From positions 237,054,201 through 237,118,200 of the forward strand of contig NC_133649.1 in assembly GCF_009905375.1 (NCBI RefSeq): a DNA stretch of 64,000 nucleotides, written 5' to 3'. The notes beneath the pieces are model-generated. The model searched no databases. It was not told the DNA's origin and saw only the letters and a program-made list of their open reading frames with translations. Within the stretch, counting starts at the first letter, position 1; each line of letters begins with the position of its first letter. Below, piece by piece: positions 57,847 to 64,000 of this stretch. The stretch comes from Apium graveolens (lineage: Eukaryota; Streptophyta; Magnoliopsida; Apiales; Apiaceae). Made by a program: the position numbers and the translations under genes.

Positions 57847-60195
57847 CTATTGATTAGTTTTAAGGATCCAGACTTGCTTGGATCCTTTGGCCTTATTAAG
57901 TTTGTTAGCATTTGCAGTGGATTTAGTTTCAGAGTTTATGCTGACATGCTTTTTATCAGACTTTATATCAGACTTTGCATCAGACTTTACACTAGAAGGA
58001 ATTACACTAACTTTCTTTAAAAAAGGTTTTATTTCATAATAATCATAGTACAAACTATGATATTCCTTACAAGTATAAATAGAATACCATAAACTACCAC
58101 AATGAAAACTAGGATTTTGTGGTTTAAACCTAACAGACTGACTCTTAACTCCTGAATTAGGAGGTAAAGAATTTATATCTTTATTTTTCCTGCAAAAAGA
58201 AGCAAGATGGTTAGAGTTTCCATAATTATAGCATTTCTTTCTAGGAGCATTAGGAACAGGAATATAATTATTGCTTTTATTCACACCTTCCTTTTCATTC
58301 CTATTTTTCCTAGCTTCCTTTACCTTGTTCACATTTTTAATCACTTTTAGCTTATACTTAAGCTGCTTCTTAGTCATTAAACCTATGTTTACTTTAGCTG
58401 GTTTATCCTGTTTTAATTTGTTAGAAGTTGACTTTTCTTTGACTTCTGTTTTAGAGTCTTTCATCTTTTCAGATTTTGACTTGTCAGAATTTGACACAAA
58501 CTTGACAGGATTAACTTTAGGCTTTTCAGCTTTCTTGGTAAAGTTCAGTGTAGATGACATAGTTTCCTTTTCTTCTTTATTATCTAGGTAACCTAGTCCT
58601 TCTTTCCAATTTCCATTTTCTAAGATTTTCTGAGTTGTTCTTCAAGAGTTAGTCCATGTTTTGATTATCTCCTTTTCCTTTTCAAGTTCAGAGTTAAGAG
58701 ATTTATTTAATTTTAGCAGTTCATCTTTAACATAAAAAGTCTCATCTTTTCTTTCTGAGTTTGATGGAATATAATTAACTCTTTTTCTAAGTAGTCATTT
58801 CTCTTTTAAAGAGCAAGACTTTCAGATTTTAATATCTCATTTTCTAAAGTCTGATATCTTAAAACTAATGAACATGGTTTTCAGATATAATCTTAGCTCA
58901 GAAATATCATCAGTATGAAAAGTAAGAGTTGAATGAGGTACCTTCAATTCAGCAGTTTCAGAACTACTATCAGCATTTGCCATCAAGGCGTAGTTTACCT
59001 CTTCTTCAGAATCTGAAGTGTCTGCCCAATTTTTCTTCTTTGTGATAAGTGCTTGGGCTTTATCACTTTTTCCTTTCTTGCATTCAGGAAAGATGTGTCC
59101 TCTTTCACCACAATTGTAGCATTTGACATTTGAGTTGTCTCCTCTGTAAGACTTTCCTCCTTTGCCTTCAGACTTTCTGAACCCTTTCTTTTCAGAACTT
59201 CCACCTTTCCTGGAAAACTTCTATCCCTTTCTGAATTTCTTCTAGGCTATCTTTGTGATACCCTTCACCATAAGAGCACACAATTGCATCATCTGTGTAT
59301 CAACATCCACTTCAGATAAATTTTCAAATTCTGAATCATCATCATCAGAATATTATGACTTCGAACCAGACTGTATGATGAGAGCCTTTCCTTTGTCCCT
59401 CTTTGAGACAACCACTTTAGGAGATTCCTCCTCAGCTTTAAGTTCAACTGTATTTGACTTTCTTCCATGCCTTTTGCTCCTTTGATCCATCTAAAGTTCA
59501 TGAGTCTTGAGCATACCATAAATTTCATCAAGAGTAGTTTCAGCAAGGTCATAGTTGTCTCTTATGGTAGTAGACTTCAAATCCAAATTTTCAGGAAGAG
59601 CTAAAAGGAATTTTAGATTTGAATCTTCAAGATCATATTCCTTGTCCACCAGTGACAGATCATTCAAGAGTTTGGAAAACCTGTCATATAAATCAGTTAA
59701 TGACTCATCAACTTTTGAGTCAAAGTGCTCATACTCTTGTGTGAGTATAGTCTTCCTGTTCTTTTTGATGGCTTCAGTTCCCTGGCAGCTTGTCTCCAAA
59801 GCATCCCATATTTCGTTTGCAGTCTTGCATCCAATTACCCTGTTTGACATGACATTGTCAATTGCACTATGCCGCAAATGCCTTACCCTTGCATCCTTGG
59901 CAATAGATGAGATATCTTCAGGTGTGTAATCACCTTTCTCCTTTGGTATCATCTTTGCTGGTTGATCAGCAACTACAACAAAAAGCTTGGTAGGCTTATA
60001 TGGTCCATCATTAATTCTATCAAGGTATTCTGGATCTGTGGCTTCCAGAAACATAGCCATCTTTACCTTCCATATAGGATACTCAGATGCTCCCAGTATG
60101 GGAACCCTAATACTCTCATATCGACTGTGGGTTTGATTGTTTTGAGTATCTTAAGTTTTGGTGGGCTTAGGTGGAGTTTGTGTTTCTTCAGACAT
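57847..60195 (-). pseudogene. gag: Element 2 gag (broken)
   Basis: The minus-strand ATG at 60195 is 56 bases inside the 5' LTR, the same spacing as in element 1. A stop at 60151-60153 breaks the N-terminus. The capsid part is open from 60060 to 59491 (MAMFLEATDPEYLDRI, LTDLYDRFSKLLNDLSLVD), then a TAG replaces the Glu before MDQRSK. The CCHC knuckle CYNCGERGHIFPEC at about 59125-59085 is intact. Further stops occur near 59250, 58850 and 58640. The 3' part (58560-57847) has a Cys/His block with one Cys changed to Tyr (CYNYGNSNHLASFC) and FHCGSLWYSIYTC. The frame ends with the same TAG as element 1. Confidence 0.88.
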
Positions 60196-60236
60196 GATTG
60201 TAAACTGGATCTCACTGTTTGTATATCAATAAAGAG

Positions 60237-60248
60237 GCTTTGATACCA
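60237..60248 (-). other. Element 2 primer binding site (initiator-Met type)
   Basis: On the minus strand, TGGTATCAAAGC lies two bases inside the 5' LTR. It differs from the initiator-Met complement TGGTATCAGAGC at one base. Confidence 0.88.
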
Positions 60249-60250
60249 GT

Positions 60251-60823
60251 TGTTAGGTCACACAACACTATAGAAGGGGGTTGAATATAGTGTTTATACA
60301 ATCAAATCGATTTAGAACACATGTATGTAACAGTAATCAAGTTTATTCAATGTAATAAGCTCTGTTACGAAGTAGGTTAAACTACTTTATCAGTGATGAA
60401 CAATATCACTAAGAGCTTCTAGGTTACAATTAATAATGTTCTCGTGAATGATAACATTTATAGTGTAACCCTAAGCTATGTTTATATAGTACATAGTTAC
60501 AAGATATCTTCTAATTGATATGGAATATAATTCTGTCTCCTAAAATATATCAATCAGATATTATCTTTTGTAGTCCTATAGTTGTCCAACTCTTTATGCA
60601 TATCTTCTTTTGTTTTAGTCCAGATCCTCTCCTATAAATCAGCTGCATTCCTTATCTGAAGTACCCGCACTTAAGTCCTGATATAAATCCTGACGGCCTT
60701 AAGTTCTGATATAAGTTCTGACTTCAGTAAGTTCTAATTTCCAGTAAGTCCTGATAAGTCCAGATATTAAGTTCTAAAACTAAACACAACAGCTTAGACA
60801 TGACATCACAAATATATCTAACA
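60251..60823 (-). repeat. Element 2 5' LTR
   Basis: Right LTR in window coordinates, 573 bp, and the 5' LTR of this minus-strand element. It pairs with 48306-48879 over its whole length. The target duplication ATGGC follows at 60824-60828. Confidence 0.95.
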
Positions 60824-60828
60824 ATGGC

Positions 60829-63698
60829 TCCTAAAGCTATGGAATTTCACATTTGAAGATGCTTATGGGAGTCCACCAGAGTTTGGATGTCTGTTTGTTG
60901 GCTCTTGACTAAAGATGTCAAAGCTTGAACTTGTGCAGTGAGAAAGGAGTTGGAGTCTTGCGATGCTGTGACTTGATCCTGTAGAGACTGAATTTGCAGA
61001 TTTGTTGAGGTGGATCCAGGCTGGTAAGAGCTGTCAGATGTGCCAAAGTGTTCTTCTACAGCCTCTTTGATCCCTTCCATCAGCAATGTTGAAGGCTTAT
61101 ATCTGTTCTGGTGAAGTTGATCCAGCTGGACCTTGGTCTCATTTAGAGTGAGTAATTTATTGATGGATCACTGTATGGAGATTTGTGAAGGATAGTTTGA
61201 GATTTTTGACTTTCTTCTCAATATAGGCAAGATCCATCCTAGCCATTTGCTCAGAAAAATGCTTGAATTTTGAAGAGATCTGCTCTTGAGATGGTATGAT
61301 CTTGTCCATTTTCTCATTCACCAGTTTTCTGATTCTGTATTCATGATCAGTGAGCTTGATTCAAGAGCCTTACCAAATTGATGAAATGCTTTGAGCTGAG
61401 CTTTGTATACATCTGTAATGGCATCATAGACAGCTTCTGGACTCAAGTCTTTTGCATTGCTGCCCATAATAGTAACATACTCTACTCTAAATCTGGCCAA
61501 AACTTGATTCATCTCCAAGGCAAAGTCCTCAGACAGCCATGCATCCACATTACCATCTGGCTCAGCATTATTGACAATTTTCTCCTTCTGCTCCTCAACT
61601 TCTTCATTATAAGCAAGCATAATGGCTTGATAATCTTGGTTGCTCATGTTTGAAGTTAAAAGATGCTGTGAGATGTTAGCCAGTCCAGAGATCTGCTCTA
61701 CTAGTAGATCATCTACAGGAGTTGGTTGAGAGGCAGATTCTTGTAGCCACTGAGAGAGTATGTGAGGTTGTTGAGGTTGAGAGCTGGATGGTTCATCAGA
61801 AACTCCTGTGACTGAAATCACAGTTTGACTCACAGATTTCTCTATGGTTATGACAGTGTGTTGTCCTCCACTTGTAGTGGGAACCTCCAATTGAATTGGA
61901 GGGGATTTGAATGGGTTACTGTCATATGCACCAGCCTCAAACCTTTGTGTTTCTTGCAACACACTGGCACTTGAATGTGCTAAGCTTGCCTCCCCTATGA
62001 CAGGATCATGGGCAATTATACTCCTAGCTTCAACTGCAGAGGCAATTTCTGCTAGGATTATGAGGGGAGTTGTTCCTTCATAAGGAACCTCCAATTGAAT
62101 TGGAGAGGATTTAGATAGCTCCCCCTCAGGAGTACTACCCTCAAACCTTTCAGTCTTTGAGGACTGTTTTGCACATGAAGGTGCATTGAAGATATCCATG
62201 GGGCCTTCAGTAAAAACTGATGAACCCCCCATGTTTCTGATGGTTTCATCAAGGTCTACCCCAACATGTAGCCTCTCACCATCTAAATGAGGTGTCTGGG
62301 TGGTGAGCAAAGCTTCTTGAGCTAAGTCACTTGATTTTTGGTGCACTTGAGAAATAGAGTCAAGTGGAATTAGAATAGAAGAAATATTAGATAGAAGAAA
62401 TTGTTGCTCAGTTGTGAGTGTTGGCAGCTCCCCCTGAATAAATGAGGGAACTTCAAGATATGTGCTCTCACAGTGAGTGCCTTCCTTGTTTCTCCTACCA
62501 TACACTTGAATTGCTTCTTGTGTAGGCTGTGCAGACTCACTCCTGGTTATTTTTACAACTGCATCATGTTGGGAGGATGTAGAGGAAGATAGAGTGGTCA
62601 ACTCAGTTTGTTTACTTCTTTTGGATCTTTTGACCAGAGGTGGTACTCTTTCAGCTTTCTCCTCACCATTCTCATTTAACACAGCTAGGTTTATCCCCTT
62701 GTTCTTCTTTTTACTGACCTCACCTTTTTGAGAAGATGAGGTAGTTGGTTTACTAGCTTCTAAAAGCTGTGAAAGAATGGTTGCAGCTTGGGAAGATCCC
62801 TGTTGGTGATCCTGTGTTTGTACTTCTACAGGTTCAGGAATCATAGTTGTACTAGATTGTGCATTAGATCTCATGTCAGGCATAGGATAAAGATAAGTCT
62901 TAAATCTTTTCAACTTAAATGGAGTGATTTTCAGACTTACATTGACCTTATTCTTTGTAGTAAGTGAGCCAAATATCATCTTGGACACTTGCTTACAATT
63001 GTCCTATCTTAGTACTATCTATACCATTCAATAGATGTATGTCAGCTACTTTATTATTTAAAGTGGACATAATAAATCTAGGAAATAATATTTCCTTACC
63101 TCTAGCTTTTAGGGGCAAAACCAGCCTGGTTGCAAGTTCTTCCAGGATCAGTAGACCAACATTCAGGTGTCTGTTGTGGGCAATTGAATACACCATCTTT
63201 TGCACAACACTTGAGATACTGTCATATCCAGTTTTTCTGCAAGTAAAGGCCCTTACTACAGAGTCAAAGATGAATGACCACCCTTCCTTAGATTGGTTAT
63301 GTTTAAGCTTGACAGGTTGATTCTCCCACCATAATTGATGAAGTCCATAAACTCAGTCAGCACATCAGGAGTTGGTATCTCCACCAGATTTTCAGTTGGC
63401 AGCCCCAAAGCTCTATTCACATCTTGATCATTGAATTCTATTTGTTGGCCTCCAATTGTGCATGTCACCACCAGAGAGAGAGAGTTGTTGTTAACATCAG
63501 TCCTCACTACAGCTGTAGTCCAGAAATCAGCACATCTAGATATAGTACTGGATTTGAAGTCAAGACACCTGTAAGATAGGATTCAGACAACAGTTTTACA
63601 AACCCCTTGAAACTATTAGGAGCTTGGTTTGCATCAGTGAAAGTAAGATAGTTACTTCCTTTCTCCCGGATAGATGCCCTAGCAACATTTTGAGCCAT
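60829..63698 (-). pseudogene. Element 3 ORF3, N-terminal part (broken)
   Basis: The minus-strand ATG at 63698 begins MAQNVARASIREKGSNYLTF. The N-terminal domain, in shifting frames to about 63000, has TIGGQQIEFNDQDVNRALGL, WSFIFDSVVRAF and LFPRFIMSTLNN. It parallels VRQALHLPE, WSFFFDCITRAF and YFARFCQLIYSF of element 2. A 556-codon open stretch (62988-61318) follows. It is rich in Ser, Thr, Gln and Pro, with a duplicated SPIQLEVP motif, and ends in an acidic helix. After more breaks, a Gln-rich helix (LQSLQDQVTASQDSNSFLTA) ends at a TGA near 60847, close to the element 2 insertion. Frameshifts lie near 63530, 63290 and 62990. Function unknown; no membrane segment seen. Confidence 0.65.
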
Positions 63699-63837
63699 AG
63701 TTGATTGATGAGAATGAATGGGTAGGAAAAATCTCTGATAAAGGATGAAAAACGAGAAAGAAAATGGTTATGGATTGAAATCTAGGTCACTTTAGATCTC
63801 GAAAGCTGTAAGTATAAGCATGTATCGAGAAGTCTGG

Positions 63838-63847
63838 GTATTTATAG
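63838..63847 (-). promoter_or_regulatory. Candidate internal TATA box for ORF3 of element 3
   Basis: On the minus strand, CTATAAATAC lies about 140 bp upstream of the ATG at 63698. The core is identical to the one upstream of the Athila-like third gene. The leader between is AT/CT-rich. Confidence 0.55.
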
Positions 63848-64000
63848 TAAAAGAAGATGACTTATCGAGAACTCAAAAATAGACATTTGGTGTTTCTCTA
63901 TCAAGAAGTCATTTAGAGAAGTGAAGTACATATCGAGAAGTCATTTTAAATTACTCTTATAGAGAACTAAAAAATGACTTATCGAAATATTAGATAAATG
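63848..64000 (-). other. Element 3 sequence upstream of ORF3
   Basis: Short spacer at the window edge with repeated words such as GACTTATCGAGAACTC and ATCGAGAAGTCATTT on the plus strand, related to words in the element's LTR. No gene is seen. Confidence 0.5.

Larger units (their letters stand above)
48306..60823 (-). mobile_element. Element 2: complete Sirevirus-like Ty1/copia retrotransposon
   Basis: A complete minus-strand insertion of 12,518 bp. LTRs are 574 and 573 bp, ends are TG...CA, and the 5-bp target duplication ATGGC is perfect. It has an initiator-Met-type primer site and a purine tract. Genes from right to left: gag, PR, IN, RT, RNase H, spacer, ORF3. It is closely related to element 1 in every gene and in LTR layout. 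By eye the LTR pair differ at about 30 positions (about 5 percent), so it is older than element 1. It lacks the small ORF module of element 1. All genes are broken. It sits in ORF3 of element 3. Confidence 0.95.
44788..64000 (-). mobile_element. Element 3: 3' part of a Sirevirus-like element, split by element 2
   Basis: Minus-strand element with a 1457-bp 3' LTR (44788-46244), a purine tract, and a long ORF3 whose ATG is at 63698. Element 2 (48306-60823) is inserted within the ORF3. The five bases ATGGC at 48301-48305 and 60824-60828 are that insertion's target duplication, and joining the flanks keeps the reading frame. Its gag-pol and 5' LTR lie beyond 64000. It belongs to a lineage distinct from elements 1 and 2: longer LTR, different repeat words, diverged ORF3. 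It is inserted in ORF3 of element 4. Confidence 0.8.

Noticed and set aside
1..64000. Search for host genes, tRNA or rRNA genes, CRISPR arrays and bacterial operons
   Set aside because: None found. Spaced repeats present are LTR minisatellites without the constant-repeat, unique-spacer layout of CRISPR, and all long frames belong to retrotransposons.

Overview
This 64 kb window is plant DNA made almost entirely of LTR retrotransposons nested inside one another. I recognise no host gene, tRNA, rRNA or CRISPR array. The plant assignment rests on Sirevirus-like Ty1/copia elements primed by initiator-Met tRNA, an Athila-like Ty3/gypsy element primed by a tRNA-Asp-type site, a Ty3/gypsy relic with very long LTRs, and a CACTA transposon end. 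The families recall those of asterid eudicots, perhaps Apiaceae, but that is a weak inference from memory.

Layout. 1-3228: flank with a badly decayed copia relic on the minus strand. 3229-20316: the about 3.8 kb 3' LTR of a minus-strand Ty3/gypsy element (element 6), split by a complete plus-strand Sirevirus-like element (element 1, 4509-17811, target duplication GAAAA). 20317-24646: decayed pol of element 6. 24647-36118: a complete minus-strand Athila-like element (element 7, target duplication AGTCC). 36124-36871: unidentified remainder. 36872-44787: 3' part of a minus-strand Sirevirus-like element (element 4), split by a probable solo gypsy LTR (element 5, 38381-42232). 44788 to the window end: 3' part of another minus-strand Sirevirus-like element (element 3), inserted in element 4 and itself split by a complete minus-strand Sirevirus-like element (element 2, 48306-60823, target duplication ATGGC). 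Nesting order: 6 is the oldest; 1, 7 and 4 lie within it or its remains; 5 and 3 lie within 4; 2 lies within 3.

Coding content. Every gag-pol reading frame is broken by stops and frameshifts, so no element here looks autonomous. Domain order is Gag, PR, IN, RT, RNase H in the copia elements and Gag, PR, RT, RNase H, IN in the gypsy elements. The striking shared feature is a third gene (ORF3) downstream of pol in the Sirevirus-like elements and in the Athila-like element. In all four elements where its start is visible (1, 2, 3 and 7), a TATA box lies about 95-160 bp upstream of its ATG. Its N-terminal part has a similar motif order in copia and gypsy elements. No signal peptide or membrane segment is evident, so the usual label 'envelope-like' is doubtful.

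Other noteworthy patterns: each Sirevirus-like family repeats a short word inside the element that is the reverse complement of a word repeated in its LTR; two conserved in-frame stops sit between gag and protease in both complete copies; and the LTRs carry minisatellites and GC-rich islands.
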